A stretch of DNA of 41,128 nucleotides from Chitinophagales bacterium (GTDB lineage Bacteria > Bacteroidota > Bacteroidia > Chitinophagales > UBA10324). The stretch lies in NCBI GenBank assembly GCA_025057275.1, contig JANWXQ010000077.1, positions 1 to 41,128 on the forward strand, written 5' to 3'. The notes under the pieces were generated by a model. That model saw only the letters and a program-made list of their open reading frames with translations, did not search any database and was not told the DNA's origin. Positions within the stretch are counted from its first letter, which is position 1. Every line of letters begins with the position of its first letter. The translations under genes were made by a program, and so were the position numbers. Shown here piece by piece: positions 34,155 through 41,128 of this stretch.

Positions 34155-35720
34155 TTATCGTGCCACGCTGACGGCCCGCTTTTCCCGGATAACTGTCACC
34201 TTGATTTGTCCCGGATAGGTCATTTCGTTTTGGATGCGCTGGGCCAGCAGCACAGCCAGCTCATCGGCTTTGGCATCGCTGACTTTATCGGCTTCCACAA
34301 TCACGCGCAGCTCGCGACCAGCCTGTATGGCATAGGTTTTTTCCACCCCATCGTAGCTGAGGGCCAGGCTTTCCAGATCCTTGAGCCGCTGGATGTACTG
34401 CTCGGCAATTTCGCGGCGCGCTCCGGGCCGTGCCCCGCTGATGGCATCGCAGGCTTGCACGATAGGTGAAATGACGTATTGCATTTCAATTTCATCGTGG
34501 TGCGCGCCGATGGCATTGCAGACGGCAGGACTTTCGTTGAACCGTTCGGCCAGTTTCATACCCAGCAAGGCATGGCTTAGCTCAGGATCTTCATCGGATA
34601 CCTTGCCGATGTCGTGCAGCAGGCCGGCCCGTTTGGCCAGCTTAGGGTTTATGCCCAGTTCAGCAGCCATAATGGCGCACAGGTTGGCCACTTCCCGCGA
34701 ATGCTGCAACAGGTTTTGTCCGTAGGAGGAACGGAACTTCATGCGGCCCACCAGGCGAATCAGTTCCGGATGCATGCCGTGCAGGCCCAGTTCCACGACA
34801 GTGCGCTCGCCGGTTTCCACAATGTGTTCTTCGATCTGCTTTCGGGTTTTGGCCACTACCTCTTCTATCCGGGCGGGATGGATTCGGCCATCGGCAATCA
34901 GGCGCTGCAGTGCCAGCCGGGCAATTTCCCGTCGCACCGGATCGAAGCAGGAAATCACAATGGTTTCCGGCGTATCGTCCACAATCAGTTCCACGCCGGT
35001 AGCTGCTTCCAGAGCACGGATGTTGCGGCCTTCCCTGCCGATGATCTGCCCTTTGACGTCGTCGCTGTCAATATGCACGGTGCTGACCGCATTTTCTATG
35101 GATTGTTCGGCGGCAATCCGCTGTATGCTCTGAATAATGACCTTTTTTGCTTCCTTGGAGGCGCGCAGCCGCGCTTCGTCCATGGCTTCCTTCACATAGG
35201 CCATGGCCTCGGTTTGGGCCTGAGCCTTCATGGATTCCAGAAGTTGCGCTTTGGCTTCCTGTTGGGTCAGTTTGGCTATGCTTTCCAGCTTGTTGTTGTA
35301 TTCCTGCTGCTGTTTTTCCAGTTCGGAACGTTTTACCGAAAGCAGCTCCAGTTGGCGGTTCAGGTTCTGCCGGATCTGGTCCAGCTCATGTTCTTTTCTC
35401 TGGTAATTTTCCTGTTTCTGATTTAATGACTGTTCCAGCCGCTTGAGTCGCAGCTCGTTTTGTTCCTGCTGTTTCTGACGCTGCAGTTGCTGCTTTTCAA
35501 ATTCGGAACGGAGGCGAAGCACCTCCTCTTTGGCTTCCAGCAGCTTGTCCTTCTTCAGGTTTTCGGCGGCCTGCTGGGCTTCGCTGAAGATGCGTTCGGC
35601 TTCTTTTCGCGCTGCTTCAAGTTCTTTTTTTGCCTTACTGCGGAAGATCAGGGCCCCCACGCCCAAACCCAGGGCAAGAAAACCCAGAGCCCACGCAATA
35701 TAGAGAGGTTGGAATTCCAT
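34155..35720 (-). CDS. rny: Ribonuclease Y
   Basis: A 521-residue membrane-anchored endoribonuclease that initiates mRNA decay. An N-terminal transmembrane helix (about 5-25) is followed by a long charged coiled coil (about 28-190, rich in Glu, Lys, Arg and Gln), a KH RNA-binding domain with [12 protein letters not shown], and an HD phosphohydrolase domain with LLHDIGKV and later GAHHDEIE that supplies the metal ligands. Length and order match the family exactly. Transcription probably starts from the TATTTTTG element at 35798-35805, giving a leader of about 70 nt. The gene lies 105 bp downstream of another predicted nuclease on the same strand, which together suggests an RNA-processing locus. 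It converges with the haem lipoprotein gene. Confidence 0.97.
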   Translation of the reverse strand: MEFQPLYIAWALGFLALGLGVGALIFRSKAKKELEAARKEAERIFSEAQQAAENLKKDKLLEAKEEVLRLRSEFEKQQLQRQKQQEQNELRLKRLEQSLNQKQENYQRKEHELDQIRQNLNRQLELLSVKRSELEKQQQEYNNKLESIAKLTQQEAKAQLLESMKAQAQTEAMAYVKEAMDEARLRASKEAKKVIIQSIQRIAAEQSIENAVSTVHIDSDDVKGQIIGREGRNIRALEAATGVELIVDDTPETIVISCFDPVRREIARLALQRLIADGRIHPARIEEVVAKTRKQIEEHIVETGERTVVELGLHGMHPELIRLVGRMKFRSSYGQNLLQHSREVANLCAIMAAELGINPKLAKRAGLLHDIGKVSDEDPELSHALLGMKLAERFNESPAVCNAIGAHHDEIEMQYVISPIVQACDAISGARPGARREIAEQYIQRLKDLESLALSYDGVEKTYAIQAGRELRVIVEADKVSDAKADELAVLLAQRIQNEMTYPGQIKVTVIREKRAVSVAR

Positions 35721-35797
35721 GTTGACTGGCTTTTGACAATCGCTTCATAACCCACTGTAAACGCATTTCCTGTTGCCTTGCTTCAGGTTGCTGTTTA

Positions 35798-35805
35798 CAA
35801 AAATA
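35798..35805 (-). promoter_or_regulatory. -7 promoter element TATTTTTG for rny
   Basis: On the minus strand TATTTTTG is an exact TAnnTTTG match, 77 bp upstream of the RNase Y start codon and inside the 105-bp gap after the MBL nuclease gene. Confidence 0.5.
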
Positions 35806-35825
35806 ACAAAAGAGTTACAGCCAGT

Positions 35826-37220
35826 TCACAGAGCAAATGCATCGGCAAAAGCCGGTATGGTAATCCGGTTGCAGACGGGCAGCAACAAATCGCGCAGGGC
35901 GCACTGGGCCTCGTATTCGCCATGTACCAGAAAAAGCTGCTGCAGCCGGTTGCCCAGCAGCGGTTTGAGAAAACCAAACAATTCTGCCTGGTCGGCATGG
36001 GCCGAAAGGCCGTCCAACGCGGCAATTCGGGCCTTTACCGATTTATGCTGTCCCAGCACCCGAACAGGATTTATGCCGTTGCGCAGCCTCCAGCCCAGCG
36101 TGCCTTCCGCACAATGTCCGACAAACAGCACGGTACAGCGGTCGTCTTCAATGTTATTGCTGATGTGGTGAACGATGCGGCCGGCCTCAGCCATACCTGA
36201 GGCGCTGATGATGATGCAGGGTTCGGAAAAACTATTGAGCTGCTTGCTTTGCTCTACATCGGTAATAAAGGTCAGCTGGGGAAAACCAAAGGGATTGGGA
36301 TCGGTGAGAATCAGCTGGCGGATTTCTTCGTCAAAACAGTCCAGGTGGTTGCGGTAAATACCTGTAATGTCCACCGACAGCGGGCTGTCCAGAAAGACGG
36401 GCAGGTGGCGGAGCATTTTTTGTTGGTCCAGTCGGTTGAGCAGGTACAGGATTTCCTGCGTGCGCCCCAGGCTGAACGAGGGAATGAGCAGTTTGCCTTT
36501 ACGCCTCAAGCAGGTGTCGTGTACAATGTCCCATAAGGCTGTTTCTTCCTGTCTGCGTTCCGGATGCAGGCGGTTTCCGTAGGTCGATTCGCAGATCAGC
36601 ACATCACAGGGCAACATAGGCTCCGGGTTGCGCAGTATGGGCCGGTCCGGTCGGCCAACGTCGCCGGTGAAGCCGAGCTGCAGCCCCTGGCTGCCCTGCA
36701 ATTCCAGATGCACCGTGGCGCTGCCCAGAATATGGCCGGCATCCCGAAACTGGAACCTCACGCCCGGGCTTAAGGTACACCATTGCTCATAGGGAACCGT
36801 GTGAAACCGTTCCATGCTCCGGTGCACGTCGTCGGCCGTGTAGAGGGGATCCAGCGGGGGCAGCCCCTGCTTTCGGCGGTGCTTGTTGTGAAATTCGCTG
36901 TCTTTTTGCTGAATATGGGCGCTGTCCAGCAGCAGCGAGGCCGACAGTTCACGCGTAGCCGGAGTGCAGTAAACCGGTCCGCGAAAACCTTCTTTAACTA
37001 ACTTGGGAATCCGTCCTGCATGGTCAATATGGGCATGCGACAAAATCACGGCCGTGATTTCGGAAGGGGAAAACGGAAAGCGCATGTTCCAGTCGTCAAT
37101 GTAGGCCTGGCGGCCCTGGAACAGCCCGCAATCCAGCAGCAGGTTGATGTCATTTTCCAACTGCAACAAATGGCAACTGCCGGTAACGGTGCGGGCGGCG
37201 CCGCAAAATTTTATCTGCAT
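35826..37220 (-). CDS. Beta-CASP metallo-beta-lactamase-fold nuclease
   Basis: A 464-residue protein of the MBL-fold/beta-CASP RNA-nuclease family (CPSF/YsfI-like). The dinuclear zinc motif HxHxDH is HAHIDH with His62, His64, Asp66 and His67; further ligands are in DAGHILGSA and GDVGRPDRP. The beta-CASP part has ISASGMAEAGRI and ends with the RMMBL-type LSAHADQAEL and VHGEYEA motifs. It is predicted to cleave RNA as an endonuclease and/or 5' exonuclease in the cytoplasm. The frame is open to 37523, but the ATG at 37220 gives the standard start MQIKFCGAARTVTGS. Its start is only 23 bp from that of the divergent DCC gene, so their promoters must overlap or lie inside the neighbouring coding regions. 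Confidence 0.93.
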   Translation of the reverse strand: MQIKFCGAARTVTGSCHLLQLENDINLLLDCGLFQGRQAYIDDWNMRFPFSPSEITAVILSHAHIDHAGRIPKLVKEGFRGPVYCTPATRELSASLLLDSAHIQQKDSEFHNKHRRKQGLPPLDPLYTADDVHRSMERFHTVPYEQWCTLSPGVRFQFRDAGHILGSATVHLELQGSQGLQLGFTGDVGRPDRPILRNPEPMLPCDVLICESTYGNRLHPERRQEETALWDIVHDTCLRRKGKLLIPSFSLGRTQEILYLLNRLDQQKMLRHLPVFLDSPLSVDITGIYRNHLDCFDEEIRQLILTDPNPFGFPQLTFITDVEQSKQLNSFSEPCIIISASGMAEAGRIVHHISNNIEDDRCTVLFVGHCAEGTLGWRLRNGINPVRVLGQHKSVKARIAALDGLSAHADQAELFGFLKPLLGNRLQQLFLVHGEYEAQCALRDLLLPVCNRITIPAFADAFAL

Positions 37221-37243
37221 GATACAGGGCAGGTAAGATAGAA

Positions 37244-37669
37244 ATGTTTGATTCTTTTGCCTGGATGAATGTTGCCGGCTCCCATCCAGTGATCCTGTTT
37301 GATGGCTATTGTCGTTTCTGCAGTGGTGTGGTCCAATGGATTCTTCGTCGGGACCGCAAAAAGGTATTTCGGTTTGCTCCGCTGCAGTCGCAAGCAGCAC
37401 GGGCTTTGTCCGGAGGCAGGTCGTTGCTTTCGGATTCTTTTCTGTTGTACGAATCGGGAAAACTTTACGAACGCTCTTCGGCCGCTCTGCGTGTGGTGCG
37501 GCATCTTCCGGGCTTGTGGCCATTGCTCTACGGACTGATCGTCGTTCCCAAGCCCCTTCGCGATCTGGTATACAACTGGATTGGCCGTAACCGTTACCGA
37601 CTGTTCGGAAAAAGCGAACATTGTTTTTCGCCCCTCCCGGCCGACAGCGATCGTTTTCTGAATCTGTAG
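37244..37669 (+). CDS. DCC-family thiol-disulfide oxidoreductase
   Basis: A 141-residue protein of the DUF393/DCC (YuxK) family. The defining DxxCxxC motif is present with Asp20, Cys23 and Cys26 in LFDGYCRFCSG, preceded by the strand HPVILF. Downstream RFAPLQS, an internal Ser-Ala-Ala-Leu helix and a C-terminal YNWIGRNRYRLFGK stretch are typical for the family. The cysteine pair suggests a thioredoxin-like redox activity, but natural partners of these proteins are mostly unknown. Met8 at 37265 is a possible alternative start. There is no signal peptide, so it is cytoplasmic or membrane-peripheral. It is followed by a short weak terminator-like hairpin. Confidence 0.9.
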   Translation: MFDSFAWMNVAGSHPVILFDGYCRFCSGVVQWILRRDRKKVFRFAPLQSQAARALSGGRSLLSDSFLLYESGKLYERSSAALRVVRHLPGLWPLLYGLIVVPKPLRDLVYNWIGRNRYRLFGKSEHCFSPLPADSDRFLNL

Positions 37670-37677
37670 AAACCCTT

Positions 37678-37698
37678 CCTGATCGTTAATCAGGTTTT
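37678..37698 (+). terminator. Weak terminator after DCC gene
   Basis: CCTGAT and ATCAGG form a 6-bp stem around a 5-nt loop, followed by TTTT. It abuts the candidate -7 element of the next gene (TACCTTTA at 37701-37708), so terminator and promoter are packed together. Confidence 0.4.
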
Positions 37699-37700
37699 GC

Positions 37701-37708
37701 TACCTTTA
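37701..37708 (+). promoter_or_regulatory. Candidate -7 element TACCTTTA
   Basis: TACCTTTA, one base from TAnnTTTG and within the same GCTACCTTTAT core seen before the kynurenine operon, lies 19 bp before the ATG at 37728. It would drive the uptake cassette. Confidence 0.45.
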
Positions 37709-37727
37709 TTCTTCCGATAGCGCAAAA

Positions 37728-38045
37728 ATGGCAGGTCGCTTGTTGGCATGGCTGGTAGTGGCAGTGATGCTGAATGCCGTTATTCCGCAGGACCTGTTGC
37801 ATTTGTTCAGCGGCCATCACGACCATTCAGGATGCAACAATGCCTATGCCATCCTCAGTGAAGAGCATCAGCATTGCCCGTCTCTGCTGCTGCAATTGCA
37901 GGTTCAGCAGCATGTTGATGTCCTGAGCGCTATTCCACCTCAATGGACCGCGCAACAACTGGATTTTTCTGTTGACTTTTTCGCCCCTTTATCCGATCGC
38001 ATAACCCCGTCATCCCGGGGTCCTCCGGCTGGTATGTATACCTGA
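37728..38045 (+). CDS. Small His-rich exported protein
   Basis: A 105-residue protein with an N-terminal hydrophobic signal or anchor segment (MAGRLLAWLVVAVMLNAVIP). The family is not recognised with certainty. The region after the signal is dense in potential metal ligands: HLFSGHHDHSGC, EEHQHC and QQHVD, that is seven His and two Cys within about 45 residues. The C-terminal half (DFSVDFFAPLSDRI) shows no motif. Small His-rich proteins of this type commonly sit directly upstream of TonB-dependent receptors in Bacteroidota, and that is the case here. A periplasmic metal-binding role is inferred from composition and context. Confidence 0.65.
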   Translation: MAGRLLAWLVVAVMLNAVIPQDLLHLFSGHHDHSGCNNAYAILSEEHQHCPSLLLQLQVQQHVDVLSAIPPQWTAQQLDFSVDFFAPLSDRITPSSRGPPAGMYT

Positions 38046-38100
38046 ACGTGTGAGTTCAGGCGTTCCTGCCGCTGCTGCGGACAGGAATTCTCGTTTTTTT
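38041..38100 (+). terminator. Tandem hairpins with T tract, terminator or attenuator
   Basis: Two stems follow each other. The first is CCTGAAC with GTTCAGG around a 6-nt loop (38041-38060), overlapping the stop codon of the small His-rich gene. The second is TTCCTG-CCGC with GCGG-A-CAGGAA (38063-38087), ten pairs with one bulged A, followed six bases later by seven T at 38094-38100. The T tract ends 20 bp before the receptor's start codon. The structure could reduce read-through into the receptor gene or stop transcription completely if the receptor has its own promoter. Confidence 0.6.
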
Positions 38101-38120
38101 CTCACCTAAAATTTTTTGGA

Positions 38121-40445
38121 TTGCGCCCAAACACATTGGCAATTCTTTTCATCCTTTTTTCTGGCTCATGGAAGGTGGCCGGACAGCCTGCCCATTGCCA
38201 TTACTATTTGACGGGCCGGATCCTTCACTCCGTGGAAGGTGCTGCACTCGCTGATGCGCGGATCACAGCCGGACCTCTTGAAACTCAGAGCGACGAGCGG
38301 GGACGATTCCGGATCGGTCCGCTGTGCAGGGGAACCTATATCGTGCAGGTGGTTTTGCCGGGATTTCGTCCTTTTACTGATACTGTCCTGCTTGCCGGAG
38401 ACTACCACCTGCAAGTACCGATGGTGCCTGCTGTTCAGGAATTGGAGGAGGTCGAAGTTTTCGGCGCCCGGCCTGCAGCCACCCCGGTTCAGGCATCCAG
38501 CCATCTGTATGGTCATGAGCTCAGGGAAGCCCGTGGCGAATCGTTGGGGGAAACCCTGCGACGCATGGCTGGCATCAGCGTGCTGCAAACCGGTCCTTCC
38601 ATAGCCAAGCCGCTGATTCATGGGTTGACCGGAAACCGTATCCTTATTCTCAACAACGGGGTTCGGCTGGAAGGGCAGCAATGGGGCAGCGAACATGCGC
38701 CGGAAATTGATCCCTTCATTGCTGAGGAGCTGATCGTCATCAAAGGGGCTGATTGTGTCCGCTACGGCAGCGATGCCATCGGCGGCGTGGTATTGGTCAA
38801 TCCGCGACCCTTACCGGACAGCGTCGCATTAAGCGGTGAGTTCAATTGGGTGGGAATGAGCAACAACCGTGAAGGGGTGATCTCGGCCATTGCCGAACAA
38901 CGGCTGAAGGCTTTGCCTTTGGCCTGGCGTCTTCAGGGCACATTGCGGCGGGCGGCCTGCACGCGCACGCCCGACTATTACCTGCAGAACACGGCTTATC
39001 GGGAGGATAATTTTTCTGCTGCATGGGGATGGAAGCGCTACCACTTTGGCATTGAGGGATACTTCAGTCACTTCAGTGCCGATCTGGGCATCTTCTCCGG
39101 TGCTCATCTGCACAATCTGACGGATCTCAACCATGCTCTTTCTCTTCAGCGTCCTACCGACACATTGAATACGGGGTACCACATCAACAGGCCCTCTCAG
39201 CAGGTGCGGCACGATCTGGCCAAGGTGCAGGCCTACCTGCGCCAGTCAGAAGGTACCAAGTGGACGCTGACGACAGCCGGTCAACTCAACCGCCGAAGCG
39301 AATACGACAAGCACGGTCCCCTCAACGATTCGCTGGCTGCCTTGAACCGACCGGAGCTGCAGTTTGATTTGTCCACGTTCACCACGGAGTTGCTCTGGCA
39401 GCATGACTACTCCCAAAGCTGGCTGGCTACAGCCGGCATCAACGGAGCCACTCAATACAACACCTACTCCGGCCGGTACTTCATTCCGTATTACCGCAAT
39501 TACAGCGCAGCTCTGTTTTACATTCAGCGCTATCGCAGAACGATGACGGAATGGGAGGCCGGCGTCCGCTACGATTACCGCTGGATGCAGGTTAAAAAAT
39601 ACGAAGATGGCCAGCTGTTGCGGCCGCAGTATGTTTATGAACGGCTGAACATGCATGCCGGCATGTTGTGGCGATTGTCGCTGCATGCTGATCTTCATGT
39701 ACATGTGGGCACGGCCTGGCGTCCCCCGGCAGTCAATGAATTGTACAGCGAGGGTTTGCATCATGGTGTGGCAGCACTGGAGTACGGAAATCCTAACCTG
39801 CTGCCCGAGCAGGCGTTCAGTACCAGCCTGTCGCTGGATGTGCACGACCATGACGTGCTGGCCGGCGAGTTGACGCTGTACCACACACGTATAATCCGTT
39901 TTATTTATCTGAAACCGCAACCGCCCCCGCAGCTTACCATTCAGGGCGCATTTCCGGTATTTGTTTATGATCAGACGGATGCACGGTTCAGCGGACTGGA
40001 TGCGGCAGTGACGGTGCGCTTGTCGCGGGCCTGGTCGGTAGCGCCGCGACTGTCATTGCTGTATGCCTACGATGCCGGCAACCAGGATGATTTGCCGTTG
40101 ATGCCACCGCACAACGGCTCGGTGATGGTCCGCTGGCAGCGGCCTGCTGCAGGACCTTTCCTGGATCCGTTCGTTTCTCTGACGGTGGAGCATGTGTTGC
40201 AGCAGCGACGCGCTCCCGGTGATGATTTTGCCCCGCCGCCGCCGGCCTTTACCCTTTGGTCGGCAAGCCTGGGCGCCACCGTTCGGCTGGGTGGCCAGCC
40301 TTTAGACGTGCAGCTCAGCGGTACGAACCTGACCGATCTGGCATACCGAAACTACATGAACCGCTTCCGCTACTATGCCGATGAAATGGGACGCAACATC
40401 GTGCTGCGGCTGACGGTTCCTTTTTCAATTAACCCTTCCCATTAA
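38121..40445 (+). CDS. TonB-dependent receptor, probable metal uptake
   Basis: A 774-residue outer-membrane receptor. The start is a TTG at 38121, because no ATG precedes the signal peptide MRPNTLAILFILFSG (cleavage near VAG); a TTG at 38136 is an alternative. A carboxypeptidase-regulatory-like domain (about 27-105, LTGRILHSVEGAALADARI, DERGRFRIGPL) is followed by the plug (about 115-225, ETLRRMAGISVL, GLTGNRILILNNGVR, YGSDAIGGVVLV) and a 22-strand barrel ending in aromatic VLRLTVPF. The plug contains GQQWGSEHAPEID, a His/Glu/Asp-rich stretch at the site where substrate would enter. A metal ion or metal complex is suggested by this motif and by the His-rich upstream protein, but a siderophore or another ligand is not excluded. 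Confidence 0.9.
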   Translation: MRPNTLAILFILFSGSWKVAGQPAHCHYYLTGRILHSVEGAALADARITAGPLETQSDERGRFRIGPLCRGTYIVQVVLPGFRPFTDTVLLAGDYHLQVPMVPAVQELEEVEVFGARPAATPVQASSHLYGHELREARGESLGETLRRMAGISVLQTGPSIAKPLIHGLTGNRILILNNGVRLEGQQWGSEHAPEIDPFIAEELIVIKGADCVRYGSDAIGGVVLVNPRPLPDSVALSGEFNWVGMSNNREGVISAIAEQRLKALPLAWRLQGTLRRAACTRTPDYYLQNTAYREDNFSAAWGWKRYHFGIEGYFSHFSADLGIFSGAHLHNLTDLNHALSLQRPTDTLNTGYHINRPSQQVRHDLAKVQAYLRQSEGTKWTLTTAGQLNRRSEYDKHGPLNDSLAALNRPELQFDLSTFTTELLWQHDYSQSWLATAGINGATQYNTYSGRYFIPYYRNYSAALFYIQRYRRTMTEWEAGVRYDYRWMQVKKYEDGQLLRPQYVYERLNMHAGMLWRLSLHADLHVHVGTAWRPPAVNELYSEGLHHGVAALEYGNPNLLPEQAFSTSLSLDVHDHDVLAGELTLYHTRIIRFIYLKPQPPPQLTIQGAFPVFVYDQTDARFSGLDAAVTVRLSRAWSVAPRLSLLYAYDAGNQDDLPLMPPHNGSVMVRWQRPAAGPFLDPFVSLTVEHVLQQRRAPGDDFAPPPPAFTLWSASLGATVRLGGQPLDVQLSGTNLTDLAYRNYMNRFRYYADEMGRNIVLRLTVPFSINPSH

Positions 40446-40486
40446 AACCAATCAGATTAAAAAACCTTTTAAACAAAAAAACCATC

Positions 40487-41041
40487 ATGAACAAGACAGT
40501 TTTCTCCTGGCTTCTTTTGTTGGCTACTGCCGTTTTTTTTCAGGCCTGCCGCGATGAAGATCCGCCACTACCGGAAAACGAACCGGAGCTGGTCACCACG
40601 GTGGAACTTCAGTTTACCAACACCGCCGATCCCTCCGATCAGGTAACGGCGCTGTTCAGCGATCCGGATGGTATCGGAGGTAATCCGCCCGTTCGTTTTG
40701 ACACCATTCGGCTGGGCGCTGGCAAAACCTATCATTGTCAGGTCACCCTCAGCGATGCATCCAAGAATCCGCCGCATGATCTGACGCACGAAGTGGAAGA
40801 GGAGGCCGATGACCATCAGTTTTACTATTTGCCCTCCGGAGTTGAGGTAGTGATCACTTACGAGGATGTGGACAGCAAGGGTCGGCCGCTCGGCCTGCAT
40901 ACGTTGTGGCAGTGTGGCGCAGCAAGTTCCGGCACGGTAACCGTCATTTTGAAACACAAGCCCGGGCTGAAGGGGGATAACGATCCTCCCACGGTGGGCG
41001 ACACCGACATGGAGCTGGCTTTCCGGACGGAATTGCAATAG
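40487..41041 (+). CDS. Lipoprotein with acidic surface-export signal
   Basis: A 184-residue lipoprotein: signal MNKTVFSWLLLLATAVFFQAC with lipobox FQAC (acylated Cys21), followed directly by RDEDPPLPENEPE. Acidic residues right after the acylated Cys resemble the lipoprotein export signal that sends Bacteroidota lipoproteins to the outer face of the outer membrane. The mature part appears to be a compact beta domain (TVELQFTN, TIRLGAGKTYHCQVTLSD, VEVVITYEDVD, GTVTVILKHKPG), of the sort often annotated as type 1 periplasmic-binding-fold superfamily next to TonB receptors. It starts 41 bp after the receptor and is the third gene of the cassette; a role as surface partner of the receptor is inferred. 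Confidence 0.8.
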   Translation: MNKTVFSWLLLLATAVFFQACRDEDPPLPENEPELVTTVELQFTNTADPSDQVTALFSDPDGIGGNPPVRFDTIRLGAGKTYHCQVTLSDASKNPPHDLTHEVEEEADDHQFYYLPSGVEVVITYEDVDSKGRPLGLHTLWQCGAASSGTVTVILKHKPGLKGDNDPPTVGDTDMELAFRTELQ

Positions 41042-41063
41042 AAGGGAAAGGTGCGATGTAGTT

Positions 41064-41105
41064 CCGGCGGGGGGGGGGCCCGCCGGGGGCCCCCCCCCCG
41101 GTTTT
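41064..41105 (+). terminator. G10/C10 palindrome, terminator or assembly artefact
   Basis: A run of ten G is separated by CCCGCCGGGGG from a run of ten C, followed by GG and TTTT. The two runs can pair into a very stable hairpin, and its place 20-odd bases after the last stop codon fits a terminator. Homopolymers of this length are unlike anything else in the window, and the site is at the window edge, so read-end or assembly error is also likely. Confidence 0.4.
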
Positions 41106-41128
41106 GGCGTATTTTTGAGCCCAATTTT

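Overview
The window looks like a chromosomal segment of a Bacteroidota bacterium. Three secreted proteins end in type IX secretion (T9SS) C-terminal sorting domains, several promoters match the Bacteroidota -7 element TAnnTTTG, Shine-Dalgarno sequences are mostly absent, and a TonB-dependent receptor plus many lipoproteins are present. The base composition is moderately GC-rich. A Chitinophaga- or Saprospira-like lineage is possible, but the class cannot be fixed from sequence alone. No tRNA, rRNA, CRISPR array, insertion sequence or phage gene was seen. No gene-free stretch exceeds 300 bases; the longest gaps (26399-26662 and 31291-31554) hold promoters and inverted repeats.

Layout. 1-363 is the tail of urocanate hydratase (histidine degradation). 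420-7629 holds three large T9SS-exported proteins (a propeller-like protein, an esterase-like/MopE/Ig mosaic and a Ycf48-like propeller) around a one-domain asparaginase. 7643-11683 carries a MazG-type pyrophosphohydrolase, a small Cys/Lys-rich secreted protein with a strong terminator, and a UvrD-like helicase fused to a RecB-type nuclease with a probable Fe-S cluster. 11692-15850 is a kynurenine-pathway locus: an SDR protein lacking two catalytic residues, divergent from 3-hydroxyanthranilate dioxygenase, kynureninase and kynurenine monooxygenase. 15859-19132 carries scpB, a YugP-type membrane zinc peptidase and an Ig-like lipoprotein.

19160-34055 is the most unusual region. Two 1200-residue lipoproteins on the minus strand and two 750-775-residue membrane-anchored proteins on the plus strand diverge from one 264-bp regulatory region. 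All four are FG-GAP/VCBS propellers with ASPIC/UnbV (CRTAC1-type) domains. Their calcium-loop motifs count 7+7, 7+7, 7 and 7, which fits complete seven-bladed propellers. An apparent operon follows: a vanadium-haloperoxidase/PAP2-like lipoprotein, a secreted protein of unknown family and a CXXCH haem lipoprotein. I infer a cell-envelope system that may combine calcium-stabilised propeller scaffolds with a vanadate- or phosphate-binding enzyme and a haem protein. Its substrate is unknown.

34155-37669 holds two RNA-turnover genes (RNase Y and a beta-CASP MBL nuclease) and a DCC thiol-disulfide protein. 37728-41041 is a three-gene uptake cassette: a His-rich small protein, a TonB-dependent receptor and a lipoprotein with an acidic surface-export-like signal. 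It probably serves a metal ion. The window ends in an odd G10/C10 palindrome.
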